Assembly (NCBI GenBank): GCA_963816855.1
Contig: CAWFMA010000023.1
Span: 62,001-126,000, forward strand
Length of the DNA: 64,000 nt
Reading direction: 5' to 3'
From: DASTFP01 sp963816855
GTDB lineage: Bacteria; Verrucomicrobiota; Verrucomicrobiia; Chthoniobacterales; Terrimicrobiaceae
Numbering within the stretch: the stretch's first letter is position 1; every line of letters starts with the position of its first letter. Shown here piece by piece: positions 51,067 to 60,420 of the stretch. Both the position numbers and the translations under genes were made by a program. The notes beneath the pieces are model-generated. The model saw nothing but the letters and a program-made list of their open reading frames with translations. It was not told the DNA's origin and did no database searches.

Positions 51067-52860
51067 CTACGGGGACACACGCTCGTATTGTCCCGCGCGG
51101 TAAAGCCTGGCATATACCCCGCCATGCCGAAGAAGCTCCGGGCCGGTTCCCTGCTCGGCAATCGTCCCCTTGTCGAGCACCTCGATGCGTCCAAGGGAAT
51201 GTATGGTGGCCAGGCGGTGAGTAATTATCAGAGTCGTTCGACCGCGCATCAGTTCGGCGATGGTTTCCATGATCGCGTGTTCGGTCCCGGGGTCCAAAGC
51301 GCTGGTCGGTTCGTCCAGCAGAAGGACCGGCGCATCCTTGAGAAAAGCCCGTGCAATCCCGATCCGCTGGCGCTGCCCCACGCTGAGGTAGCCACCTCGT
51401 TCCCCCACCGCGCTATCGAACCCCTGCGGCATGCTCATGATGAAGTCGTAGGCTTGCGCTTGCCTGGCCGCCTCCAGAATCTCTTCACTCTTTGCTCCAG
51501 GCCGCCCGTAGGCGATGTTTTCCTTTATGGTCGTGGAAAAAAGGACCGTATCCTGCAAAACCATTCCCACTTGCGCCCGTAGCGATTTCTTCGTCAGGTC
51601 CCGTAAGTTGCGGCCATCGAGAAAGACTCCCCCGCCCACCGGATCGTAGAACCGCGGCACAAGGCTCAGCAGCGTGCTTTTGCCCGCGCCCGTGCCGCCC
51701 ACGAACGCCACGCATTCGCCGGCGGTGACCGACAGGGAGATACCCTTGAGGATGAGACGCTCGGTGGTGTAACCGAAGCTCACATCGCGAAACTCGATAT
51801 CCCCCCGCGCTCTGGCGATTGGTTTGGCGTTGGGCGCGTCGGGCACATCGTCTTCGCGGTCGAGAACCTCAAAGCAGCGAGCCGTGCCTGCGGCCGCGCC
51901 CTCCAGCGCCCAGGCCGTATAGCTGAGTTGCTCAAGCGGTTGATAGAGCATGAGGAGGTAGGTGGTGAACACCGTGAGGTCGCCCAGCGTCAGCGCGCCC
52001 GCGAGCACCTGCTTCGCGCCAACGTAATACATCAGCGCGGTGCCGGCGGCCATCAAGGTTCCCACAACCAGCGAGCTGACGATCGAGGTGATGTTGAATT
52101 GCAGACCGGCTTCGAGGCTCCGCGCCGCCCGCTTGCGAAATTGGCGGATCTCGAAGGTTTCGCGGCCAAAGGCGTGCACCATCCGTATTTGACTGATACC
52201 CTCCTGAGTCAGGGCCAGGAGGTCGCTCTCTCTTTCTTGAATTGTGGTGGACTGCCGCCGCACGCGATCCGCGAAAAAACCAATCGCCCAGGCGACAAAC
52301 GGGAGGACGGCCAGCGACGTCAAGGCAAGAGGCCAGTTCATCCAGACCATGATTCCGAACGTCCAGACCAGCATGACGATCGAGCTGAGAATCGTGGCGA
52401 AGCCCTTGTTGTAGATCGTTTGGATGCTCTGCGAGTCGTAGGCGACACGAAAGCTCGAGTCGGAGCTGCGCTTCGCATCGTGATACTTGAGCGGAAGCGA
52501 CTGCAGGCAGGCATAGAGGTCGGTCCTTAACCTCAATAGAGCGTTAAGCCCGACGTGTATGAAAAGATAGTTAGCCCCGAGATTGATAACACCGCCGACT
52601 AGGCTCACGACAACAAGGGTAAGGCAAAGCCACATCGCGACCTGGGCGGGAGGCGCATGGCCAAACCAATGCCCGATGAACGCCCTGGCTCCCTCAGTGC
52701 CGTGTCCGAGATCGGTCGACAAGACCCCGTCGACGATATATTTGAAAGGCCACGGCTTCAGGGAATTTACCACGATAGCCGCGAAGGTGAGAATAATACC
52801 TGCGAGCGTGGGCCAAAAGTAGGGCCGGAAATAGCGGAAAGCTCTCGCGTAGATGGACAC
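51067..52860 (-). CDS. ABC exporter, fused membrane and ATPase domains (MsbA-like)
   Basis: About 597 residues: six membrane helices in residues 1-320 (PTLAGIILTFAAIVVNSLKPW, LALTSLAVLPFVAWAIGFFADR) and an ATPase with Walker A FVGGTGAGKST, signature YLSVGQRQR, Walker B VLLLDEPTSALD and the switch His in ITHRLATI. It is a homodimeric type IV exporter of the MsbA/BmrA kind, with lipid or drug substrates. GTG 52860 is chosen, with GGGG 12 nt upstream; a TTG at 52881 is also in frame. It is divergent from the receptor-kinase gene. Confidence 0.88.
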   Translation of the reverse strand: MSIYARAFRYFRPYFWPTLAGIILTFAAIVVNSLKPWPFKYIVDGVLSTDLGHGTEGARAFIGHWFGHAPPAQVAMWLCLTLVVVSLVGGVINLGANYLFIHVGLNALLRLRTDLYACLQSLPLKYHDAKRSSDSSFRVAYDSQSIQTIYNKGFATILSSIVMLVWTFGIMVWMNWPLALTSLAVLPFVAWAIGFFADRVRRQSTTIQERESDLLALTQEGISQIRMVHAFGRETFEIRQFRKRAARSLEAGLQFNITSIVSSLVVGTLMAAGTALMYYVGAKQVLAGALTLGDLTVFTTYLLMLYQPLEQLSYTAWALEGAAAGTARCFEVLDREDDVPDAPNAKPIARARGDIEFRDVSFGYTTERLILKGISLSVTAGECVAFVGGTGAGKSTLLSLVPRFYDPVGGGVFLDGRNLRDLTKKSLRAQVGMVLQDTVLFSTTIKENIAYGRPGAKSEEILEAARQAQAYDFIMSMPQGFDSAVGERGGYLSVGQRQRIGIARAFLKDAPVLLLDEPTSALDPGTEHAIMETIAELMRGRTTLIITHRLATIHSLGRIEVLDKGTIAEQGTGPELLRHGGVYARLYRAGQYERVSP

Positions 52861-52939
52861 GGCCCTTGCTACCCCAAGCAATTCGGATTTTCAACGGGAT
52901 TGCGTGCGCCGGCGCGATCCGGTAACAAAAGGATTGTCA

Positions 52940-55900
52940 ATGCCAGCGGCCGAAAGCGATCCGACGCCCACAATGGTCGCGCGGATCTCCCTCGATGATG
53001 TGATCATTTACGCGAACGAGGCGTTTGCGGCCTACTTGGGAACCCCGAAAAGAAACCTCGTCGGCTCGTCGTTGCCAGAGGTCGCGGCGCTCTGCACCGG
53101 CGAAGTCTCCTCCTGCTTTGCTCGCCCGGAAACCGGCCGAACGAGCAATCGTCTCGTTTCGGACGGGGAAGGAAGAATTTTCGAGGCGCAGATGCACTCG
53201 GATGGGGGGATGCTTGACGTGGTGCTGGACGAGATCCGAGCGCCGGGCTCTCTCGCGAGCCGGCCCGAGAGGGCGCGGGAAACCTCGGAAAAGCCGCTCA
53301 CCGAGGAGGAACTGCGCGTGGTCCGGCACCCGGAACGCAGATACCTCACGGTGACCTACACGCGGCTTCAGGGGTTGGCGCACTTCGCCGAAAGGCTTGC
53401 GCCCATGGAAGTGAAGTTGATGGTCGATTCCTTTGTGGAGGAGGCGTGTGAAGCGGTGCGCCAGACGGGGGGGACTGTTGGTGAGTTGGGTCGAGACACG
53501 GTCCTCGGCGTCTATGGAGCTCCTCGCTATTACGCCGACCATCCCTTGCGCGCCATTCTCGCGGCTTGCGATCAGATTCAAAGGACGGCGCAACTTCACG
53601 CCGGCCTCTATCGAGAGGGGAAGGAACTCCCGCCCTGCTCTTGCGGGATCTGGACCGGCGATACTCTCATCGGAATGCCGGGTCCTTCGGCAGAACAGCG
53701 CGACGGCGCGATCGGAGCCCCGGTCGATCTGGCGATAAGACTCTGCGAACTTGCACTCCCCGGGGAAACGGTCCTGCCGGAGCATACCTTAACACATATG
53801 CTGCGGACGCTGCCGGAGGGTTGGCAACACCTCCGCGCCGAGAGCGAACACGAGCCCGATCTAAGCGGAATCGACTGGAGCCGCATGGATATCATTCCCG
53901 TTCCGGAGCATCTGAAAAAGGTGGTTTACCTGGTGGGAAGGGGGGTCCAGGAAGATGCGGATCGCACCGAACTGTATTTCGACTATCGCTGGTCGTTTCG
54001 TCCTCGTGGCAGGGACCAGTCAACTCCGATCTTGCGAGTCGTTCGGCCGGCGCTGGTGGGCGATTCTTTCGAACTGACCGAGGACAACGTCGTCACCACT
54101 CAGCCGACCCAAGCTTTCGGTAGGTACAAACTCATCGAAGTCGTCGGCACCGGTGGGATGGGCACGGTGTGGCGAGGCGTCGATCGATTCGGAAATATTC
54201 TGGCCATCAAGATTCTCCAGTCGGGACAGAACGTGACGGATGCGCAGCTCAAACGGTTTCGGCGGGAAGCGGAAATCATGGCCCAGCTGCCGCACCGCAA
54301 TATCTGCCGGGTCTACGACATGAACGAGTTCGATGGCATCCAATACATCGCCATGGAGTTCGTCGATGGTCTGCCGCTGTCCGACTTGCTCTACGAAGGC
54401 GAGGGAGATCCGGACGGGTCGGCGGGGGGGCCGGAGCGGGACTTGCGCGCTCTTATTCAATCGGTGCGCTCGGCCGGGCCGGCGCAGGAAAGCCTCGCGA
54501 ACGGGCAATCTCTGCCGCGATCCAGGAAGACCCGGATTCTGCCCTTCGAGCAGACCCTTAGCCTGGTCATGAAGGTCTGCGACGCCGTCCAGTTTGCGCA
54601 CGAACACGGCGTGTTGCATCGCGACCTCAAGCCGGGAAATATCCTGCTGCGCGCCGACGGCGAACCGCTCGTGGCCGATTTCGGGCTCGCGAAATTGAAG
54701 AGCGGCGAAGGGTCGCGTTCCCTTTCCTTGACCGGCCATGTGGTTGGCACGTTTGAGAACATGGCGCCGGAACAAGCGGAGTCGAGCAAGGATGTTGACG
54801 AACGCGCGGACGTCTACAGCATCGGCACGATCCTCTACCAAATGCTTTGCGGGCGCAGGCATTTTGATGCGACCGGCAACATCGTCAAAGACGCCCAGGC
54901 GCTTAAGACTCATGAGCCGTCCCGCCTGCGCGCGTTCCACCCGCAAATACATCCAGATCTCGAGATCATTACCCTGAAAGCTTTGCGCAATGATCCCGCG
55001 GAACGATATCGCAGCATAGCGGCGCTCCGGGCGGACATCGACCACTACCGGCGCGGAGAAGTCATCAGCGCCAGGCCGGTCTCGCCCTTGGATCTGCTGA
55101 AAAAGCTGATTTTGCGGAACAAGCTGGTGGCGGCGGTCATCGCTGTATCGATTCTCACTGTCGCCGGCGGAGCTATTTTATCGATCTACTTTCTAAACGC
55201 GAAGCTTAGGGAAGCGAATGCGGAGTACTTGGTTGTGGGGCAGCAGCTCGGGGTCGCAAATCGAAGGGAACAGGAGGCCAAACTGGAAGCGGATATCGCG
55301 AGGGCCGAGAGAGCGCGGGCCGAGGATTCCCTTGCTAAGATACAGCTAGCCCTGGATGCGCCCAAAAGTACGCCGGAGCAGATTACAGGGCGTCCCGTGG
55401 AAGGAGAGGCCGAGGGTCGAAGCCACGAAGACGCGGAACCTCCCGAAGATCTGGAGCCAACGGCCGCCGCTCAGCCAGTGGTGCCGGCCGTGGCCTGGAC
55501 TGACCATGAACCGGAGTCACGAAGCGATCCGGTCAACACTGAACACGACGTCCATTCGGGCCTGCTCCAAGCCAGCCATCTTGTTAACGATGGCCTCTCG
55601 CCCGACGCGTTGCGGCGTCTCGACAAACGCCCTGAGGAAGTTGTTCGGCGCCTGGTAGAGGCGATGGACAATGTCTGTCGCGCCCTCACTGATCAGCTTG
55701 ACTCCAGGGCGGCATGGATGCTCAAGGGTCGGCTGCACCTGGCACTAATGGAGTTTGAGCAGGCCATAGCGAGCTTCAAGGAAGCTGAACGGTCAGACGA
55801 CGGCGGAGAGGATTCGATGGGAGTGGATTCGCCGAGGGAAACCCTGGATTTGGCGGTAGACCTCTCGCGCTCGGCTCCGGCCAAATTCGAGCGCGCCGCC

Positions 55901-56671
55901 GAGCGGCTTCGCGCGTCTCCCAAACTCCAGGATCAGGCAGTGGGAAGAATCTTGCAATTTCTGAATGGGAAGCCTGGACTGGGCGAGCGTTTCTCAAATG
56001 CCCCGGGCCCGCTTCGACGACGAACCACTCCGAATGAAGCCGCCCTCGGCGTGATTCAACGGAACGGCTCCGGAACCCGGGTGTTCGTCGAGCCTTCGGA
56101 TGCCGGGCGCGGCCACTTGACTATTTGGAACGCCTCGGACCTTTCCGACCTGAGTCCCCTTCTCGATGCGGAGCTGTCCGGTCTTGCGGTTGTGGGCGCG
56201 AAAACAATCGATTGGCAAACGATTCTTACCTTGCCCGTGGACTCGCTCGATTTTGCGCGCTGCGCGATCACCAGCCTGCCGCAGACTCGCCGGGGCTTTC
56301 TTCGGCTGCGCTCGTTGAAACTTTCACGCTCCGCGGTGGCGAATTTGGACTTTGTCTGGGGTATGCCGCTTCTCGAAACGCTCGACCTGTCCTTCACACA
56401 AATTGCAGACCTTTCGCCCCTTCTCGTTTGCCGCAGCCTTCGTCATCTCGACCTCGCGGGATTGGATCCGGCGAATTGGCAAACCCTGTTGAAGTTGCCG
56501 CTCGAGTCTTTGACGATTAGTCCAGGCCTCATCACGGATAAGAAGAACCTGAACCTGTTGCGCGCTCACAGAACGCTCAAGATTTTGCGCTCGCCGGACG
56601 ACCCTTCCGATCAGTCTGCGGTCGCTTTTTGGCGAAAGCTCGACGAGGGGATCTCTGTTCAAGCGCGCTGA
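52940..56671 (+). CDS. Ser/Thr protein kinase with PAS, degenerate cyclase-like and leucine-rich-repeat domains
   Basis: 1243 residues. PAS domain about 12-98 (ISLDDVIIYANEAFAAYLG). A class III cyclase-like domain, about 134-285, lacks the first metal-binding Asp (Arg142 in YTRLQG) but keeps the second (D186 in GRDTVLGVYGAP) and DGAIGAPVDLAIRL. The kinase domain, about 395-690, has GTGGMGTV (403-410), K424, HRDLKPGN (D562), DFG (580-582) and MAPEQ, with a 50-residue insert at 484-535. A membrane helix (727-752), coiled coil, and LRR-like repeats (about 1060-1220) follow, placing the kinase in the cytoplasm and the repeats outside. ATG 52940 is used; 52853 is an alternative. It is divergent from the ABC exporter. 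Confidence 0.87.
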   Translation: MPAAESDPTPTMVARISLDDVIIYANEAFAAYLGTPKRNLVGSSLPEVAALCTGEVSSCFARPETGRTSNRLVSDGEGRIFEAQMHSDGGMLDVVLDEIRAPGSLASRPERARETSEKPLTEEELRVVRHPERRYLTVTYTRLQGLAHFAERLAPMEVKLMVDSFVEEACEAVRQTGGTVGELGRDTVLGVYGAPRYYADHPLRAILAACDQIQRTAQLHAGLYREGKELPPCSCGIWTGDTLIGMPGPSAEQRDGAIGAPVDLAIRLCELALPGETVLPEHTLTHMLRTLPEGWQHLRAESEHEPDLSGIDWSRMDIIPVPEHLKKVVYLVGRGVQEDADRTELYFDYRWSFRPRGRDQSTPILRVVRPALVGDSFELTEDNVVTTQPTQAFGRYKLIEVVGTGGMGTVWRGVDRFGNILAIKILQSGQNVTDAQLKRFRREAEIMAQLPHRNICRVYDMNEFDGIQYIAMEFVDGLPLSDLLYEGEGDPDGSAGGPERDLRALIQSVRSAGPAQESLANGQSLPRSRKTRILPFEQTLSLVMKVCDAVQFAHEHGVLHRDLKPGNILLRADGEPLVADFGLAKLKSGEGSRSLSLTGHVVGTFENMAPEQAESSKDVDERADVYSIGTILYQMLCGRRHFDATGNIVKDAQALKTHEPSRLRAFHPQIHPDLEIITLKALRNDPAERYRSIAALRADIDHYRRGEVISARPVSPLDLLKKLILRNKLVAAVIAVSILTVAGGAILSIYFLNAKLREANAEYLVVGQQLGVANRREQEAKLEADIARAERARAEDSLAKIQLALDAPKSTPEQITGRPVEGEAEGRSHEDAEPPEDLEPTAAAQPVVPAVAWTDHEPESRSDPVNTEHDVHSGLLQASHLVNDGLSPDALRRLDKRPEEVVRRLVEAMDNVCRALTDQLDSRAAWMLKGRLHLALMEFEQAIASFKEAERSDDGGEDSMGVDSPRETLDLAVDLSRSAPAKFERAAERLRASPKLQDQAVGRILQFLNGKPGLGERFSNAPGPLRRRTTPNEAALGVIQRNGSGTRVFVEPSDAGRGHLTIWNASDLSDLSPLLDAELSGLAVVGAKTIDWQTILTLPVDSLDFARCAITSLPQTRRGFLRLRSLKLSRSAVANLDFVWGMPLLETLDLSFTQIADLSPLLVCRSLRHLDLAGLDPANWQTLLKLPLESLTISPGLITDKKNLNLLRAHRTLKILRSPDDPSDQSAVAFWRKLDEGISVQAR

Positions 56672-56768
56672 GATCCCGTTCGCGGAAGTTTTCAATTTGT
56701 CGTTGGATTTTGAACGAAAGCGGGCATCGGTGCGTCTAACCCGTGAAACATTCCAATTTCGGAAAGCC

Positions 56769-56951
56769 ATGAAGAATCGATATCGCAAAATCAACCGAAG
56801 GCGTTATTCATTGGGCGAGTTGATCAGCATCGTCTCGTCTTGTGCTCGCGACAGCCGCGAAACGCTCGCCGCGCTAGTAGACCTTTTCGAGAGCGGACGT
56901 GTGCGTCTCGAGAACCACGGGCGCTTGAAACGCGTAAGGGTGGGAGCCTAA
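56769..56951 (+). CDS. Small conserved hypothetical protein
   Basis: 60 residues (MKNRYRKINRRRYSLGELISIVSSCARDSRETLAALVDLFESGRVRLENHGR). A basic start is followed by two amphipathic helices. The pattern SLGELISxVSSCARDSRETLAALVDLFxSGRV looks like a small family I associate with Verrucomicrobia, but this is from memory only. The ATG at 56769 is preferred over an upstream frame start at 56697. It lies 97 bp after the kinase stop. Its stop overlaps a small inverted repeat (CCTAAG/CTTAGG, 56947-56960). Function is unknown. Confidence 0.6.
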   Translation: MKNRYRKINRRRYSLGELISIVSSCARDSRETLAALVDLFESGRVRLENHGRLKRVRVGA

Positions 56952-56981
56952 GAGCTTAGGCTGTCCTTCGCTTTTTGCCGA

Positions 56982-57003
56982 CGCCCGGCGGTGATTCCGG
57001 GCG
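56982..57003 (+). terminator. Possible terminator hairpin after small gene
   Basis: CGCCCGG and CCGGGCG form a perfect 7-bp stem with an 8-nt loop, about 30 bp after the small gene's stop and before purB. A short T run (CTTTTT) precedes rather than follows it, so intrinsic termination is only possible. Confidence 0.3.
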
Positions 57004-57131
57004 AGTGTCACCTCGGTTGGCTGAGCTAGGAATTTACGCTTTCGTCTGATGGCGATGAAGGTTTTCTTCGCTGTGGCGCGGTCCCGGATTTCTAGTCGCA
57101 TTGGCCGCGGCGGGTTCGCTAGGCTTGGTGG

Positions 57132-58430
57132 GTGATTGATCGTTATTCTTTGCCTCAGATGCGCTCGCTTTGGAGCGAGCAGCGGAAGCTGGAGATCTGG
57201 CTGGAGATCGAAATTCTTGCCTGCGAAGCGATGGCCGAATTTGGCTCGATTCCCAGGGCCGACGCCGTGACTATCCGCGAGAAGGCCACGTTTGACCTCG
57301 GCAGCGTCCAGGAAATAGAGAAACGAACGAATCACGACGTTATCGCCTTTCTCGAGGATGTCGCTTCGCGGGTCGGCCCGGCCTCGCGCTGGATCCACCA
57401 GGGGTTGACCTCGTCGGACCTGCTGGACACGACGCTGGCCGTGCAGATGAATTCGGCCTGCGCGATCCTGCTGGATGATTTGGAGCAGTTGCGCAAGGCG
57501 ATCGCCCGCCGGGCGATCGAGCACAAATTTACCCCGATGATTGGTCGCAGCCACGGAGTCCATGCGGAACCGATTACTTTTGGTTTGAAGCTGGCGACGA
57601 TGTTCGACGAATTTTCGCGCGCGAGTCAGCGGCTCCGGCAGATGCGGGAGCGGATCCGGGTGGGAAAGATCAGCGGCGCCGTCGGCACGCATGCGCATCT
57701 GGACCCGCGCGTGGAAAAGTTCGTCTGTGAAAAGCTGGGCCTCGAAGCGGCCGCTTTGTCGACGCAAATCATCCAGCGGGACCGGCATGCGGAATTTCTT
57801 ACCGTGCTGGCGATCGTCGCGAGCTCCGTCGATCGGTGGGCGACCGAGTTCCGCCACCTTCAGCGGACCGAGGTTTTCGAAGTGGAAGAATACTTTGCCG
57901 AGGGGCAGAAGGGCAGTTCCGCGATGCCGCACAAGCGCAATCCGATTACCGGTGAGCGTCTGAGCGGGCTCGCTCGCGTAATTCGCGGGAATGCGCTCGC
58001 CGCTTTGGAGGACGTAGTCCTCTGGCATGAACGGGACATAAGCCACAGTTCCGTGGAGCGCATCATCCTGCCGGACTCCAGCACACTTCTGGACTACATG
58101 CTTCTGACTCTGCGCAAGTTGATCGAGCGATTGCGCGTCTATCCCGAGCACATGAAACGGAATATGGAGGCGACACGCGGACTTTACGCCAGCCAGTCGG
58201 TCCTTCTCAAACTTACCGAGAAGGGTCTTGATCGGAAGAGCGCCTACGAAGTAGTTCAGCGGGCCGCGATGAAAACCTGGGCGGACGGAAGCAGCTTTTC
58301 GGGGAACCTTGCGGCCGAGCCGGCCGTCACAGAATATTTGAGCCCCGACGACATTGAGGACGCTTGCTCACCCAACCGACATTTTCGTTACGTTGAGGAC
58401 AAATTTCGGGCGGTCGGGATCTCCGCGTAA
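57132..58430 (+). CDS. purB: Adenylosuccinate lyase
   Basis: 432 residues with the fumarase/aspartase superfamily signature GSSAMPHKRN (261-270), the base-bearing SHGVHAEP (H141) and TSSDLLDT (93-100). It acts twice in purine synthesis, releasing fumarate from SAICAR and from adenylosuccinate. The GTG start at 57132 (MIDRYSLPQMRSLWSEQ) is supported by the family's usual N-terminus. It is a single gene, converging on a GNAT gene with 36 bp between the stops. Confidence 0.95.
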   Translation: MIDRYSLPQMRSLWSEQRKLEIWLEIEILACEAMAEFGSIPRADAVTIREKATFDLGSVQEIEKRTNHDVIAFLEDVASRVGPASRWIHQGLTSSDLLDTTLAVQMNSACAILLDDLEQLRKAIARRAIEHKFTPMIGRSHGVHAEPITFGLKLATMFDEFSRASQRLRQMRERIRVGKISGAVGTHAHLDPRVEKFVCEKLGLEAAALSTQIIQRDRHAEFLTVLAIVASSVDRWATEFRHLQRTEVFEVEEYFAEGQKGSSAMPHKRNPITGERLSGLARVIRGNALAALEDVVLWHERDISHSSVERIILPDSSTLLDYMLLTLRKLIERLRVYPEHMKRNMEATRGLYASQSVLLKLTEKGLDRKSAYEVVQRAAMKTWADGSSFSGNLAAEPAVTEYLSPDDIEDACSPNRHFRYVEDKFRAVGISA

Positions 58431-58434
58431 GCAC

Positions 58435-58449
58435 CGGGCCGCCGGCCCG
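58435..58449. terminator. GC-rich hairpin between converging purB and GNAT genes
   Basis: CGGGCC-GCC-GGCCCG is a perfect 6-bp stem placed in the 36-bp gap between two converging stops, a common place for a bidirectional terminator. It lacks a T tract on either side. Confidence 0.3.
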
Positions 58450-58466
58450 AAGGGGATCGCGGCGAA

Positions 58467-59135
58467 CTATTTGGTCGCGCTCAGCTGTTTGATGACCGTC
58501 GTCAGATACACGGGCTCCGGATGTTTGTCGCGCCATTTCGTGATCTCGCGTTTCTCGATAACGCGAAATCCGTAGCGCTCGAGCACCTTCGCACCGCGAC
58601 GCGATTCGAAGGTGACCATTTGACCGAAAACGGCCTTCTCCCCCTTTTCCCGCAGATAGTCAAAATAGGCGTTCATCATCACCGAGGTTCCCGCCATTCC
58701 CGCCACGCTTTGCGCCTCGGGCAGCACATTAAAATGAAAATGTGCTGTTCGGCGAGGAGCCGCAGGCACCTCACGCCACGAATTCCTGAGGATCCAGCCG
58801 ATGAAGTCGCGGGTAGCCCTCTTGTAGCGCGGGTAGCGGCTCATGCCTTTGAAGAACAGCCGGATATTCTGAAAAAAGCCGTGGATTTGCTGCCGCAAGG
58901 GTCTTCGAGAACCTAGCAGGTAGCCCGCCACGCGCCCGTTTTGCTCCAAGACAAAACAAGATTCCGGCTCGATGTCCGTGTAGTAACTGGTAAGGTAGTC
59001 GGCAAAAAGCTCGCGGTCCTCGAAAACGGGATCAATCGGCTTGCCGAGAAATCCCGTCTCGCAGCAGAGGAAGCGGACCGCGGCGCGATCGCGCGCCTCA
59101 AACCTGCGGACGACTGTTCCTGGAGGCAACGACAT
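58467..59135 (-). CDS. GNAT-family N-acetyltransferase
   Basis: 222 residues beginning VRRFEARDRAAVRFLCCETGFLGKPIDPVFEDRELFADYLTSYYTDIEPESCFVLEQNGRVAGYLLGSR, of which RVAGYLLG is the GNAT strand 4 before the acyl-CoA loop; FHFNVLPEAQSVAGMAGTSVM then supplies the binding region, and the C-terminal FGQMVTFESRRGAKVLERYGF ends the fold. A central insert (about 85-125) is basic. The acyl acceptor is unknown. It follows the GT4 glycosyltransferase by 69 bp on the same strand, so it may modify a glycan (inference). Confidence 0.75.
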   Translation of the reverse strand: MSLPPGTVVRRFEARDRAAVRFLCCETGFLGKPIDPVFEDRELFADYLTSYYTDIEPESCFVLEQNGRVAGYLLGSRRPLRQQIHGFFQNIRLFFKGMSRYPRYKRATRDFIGWILRNSWREVPAAPRRTAHFHFNVLPEAQSVAGMAGTSVMMNAYFDYLREKGEKAVFGQMVTFESRRGAKVLERYGFRVIEKREITKWRDKHPEPVYLTTVIKQLSATK

Positions 59136-59204
59136 GATGCTACCTCTAGGCGGCCTATGGCTGCCCGTAAACGCAAAAAGGAAGCCGAATTTGGTGGGTC
59201 GTCT

Positions 59205-60377
59205 CTATTTCGCAAAATGCGAGATCACGTCCTCGTAAATCGAAAAAAGCCGGCGAAAAACATTCCTCCACGAATAGTGTTCGCGGGCGGCTTTGCTGGC
59301 TTGCAGGCCGCTGGCCCGCAGATCCTCGCCGAATTTTGCCTCGATGGCGCCCGCCAGGGAATCCGGCGTATTATCGGCCGCCCAATGCCGCTGGTTGGAG
59401 AAGATAATGCGATCCATGTAACTGCCTCTGATCCCGATGACCGGAGTGCCGCACGCCTGGCTCTCGAGGGTGACGAGTCCAAAGGTTTCCTGGATTCCCG
59501 GGTGGACAAACAGATCCGAGGTGCGATAGACGGTCGCCAGTTCAGCGGGTTCTTTGCAATATTGCAACCAGGTGACGCACTGCGTTTGCTGACGCAGCCG
59601 CATGAGGGCATGCCGGAGGGTGCCGTCTCCCACGGTTAAGAGGTGATATTTCTGTGGGGATTTTCGATGAAGAATCTCGAAAGCCCCAAAAAGAGTCCGG
59701 ACGTTCTTTTCGGAAGCCAACCGGCCGACATAAAGCAGAAGGCGGCGCCCTTCAGGAATCCGGAGTTCGCGACGGAGCGCCGCAGAGGAGGTGCCGTTCG
59801 GCTGAAAAACGTCCGCGTCCACCCCAAGGTCGATGCTTTCCACCCGTTCGACGCCCCAGCGGCGCAGAAGCGCCGCCAGTATCGGGCTTGGAACGAATGT
59901 GCGTTCGAACAGGTTGTAGAGCGCCCGGACGTAGCGATGGCAGATATCCTCGGCAATCGCGATCGCGATCGGGCCAAAGTACTTGGCCGTGGAACGGATG
60001 TAAGCTTCCGGAAAATGGGAGTGATAGAAGCCGACGACCGGGATGTCCAATCCTCGCCCGGAGGCGGTCGCTTTCCACGCCAGTTGATAGGGGTCGCCGG
60101 ATTCGATAATGTCCGGCTTCTCCTTTTCAAGTACTTCCTCGACGAGGTGGAGCTTGAGAAGAGCCCGGTAGCGGGAAGAGCGTGAGACCAAGGGCGAAGC
60201 GATCGTATAGACCCGGGAAATGTCGTCGCCGCTCGACGCCGTTTTTTCCCCGGGAACGACCAGGATATGACGGCAATCGGGGCGTGTATTTCGCACATAG
60301 GCAACCTTTTGCTCGATGTAGCGTCTTACCCCGCCGCTGACCGGCGAATAGAATTGAGTGAGATCACAAATTTTCAC
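59205..60377 (-). CDS. Glycosyltransferase family 4
   Basis: 390 residues with two Rossmann-like domains: N-terminal CDLTQFYSPVSGGVRRYIEQK and GFYHSHFPE, and C-terminal LLYVGRLASEKNVRTLFGAFE, FVHPGIQETFGLVTLESQACGTPVIG (GPGTP/EX7E-type retaining GT-B site). It moves a sugar from a nucleotide-sugar donor to a lipid or glycan acceptor in the cytoplasm. The GTG start at 60377 is preferred, 44 bp after trxB; the open frame upstream to 60536 overlaps trxB and is not conserved in type. Confidence 0.9.
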   Translation of the reverse strand: MKICDLTQFYSPVSGGVRRYIEQKVAYVRNTRPDCRHILVVPGEKTASSGDDISRVYTIASPLVSRSSRYRALLKLHLVEEVLEKEKPDIIESGDPYQLAWKATASGRGLDIPVVGFYHSHFPEAYIRSTAKYFGPIAIAIAEDICHRYVRALYNLFERTFVPSPILAALLRRWGVERVESIDLGVDADVFQPNGTSSAALRRELRIPEGRRLLLYVGRLASEKNVRTLFGAFEILHRKSPQKYHLLTVGDGTLRHALMRLRQQTQCVTWLQYCKEPAELATVYRTSDLFVHPGIQETFGLVTLESQACGTPVIGIRGSYMDRIIFSNQRHWAADNTPDSLAGAIEAKFGEDLRASGLQASKAAREHYSWRNVFRRLFSIYEDVISHFAK

Positions 60378-60420
60378 GAAAAGGTCCGGGCTCGAACTGC
60401 TCGCGATGCGAACGCGACAG

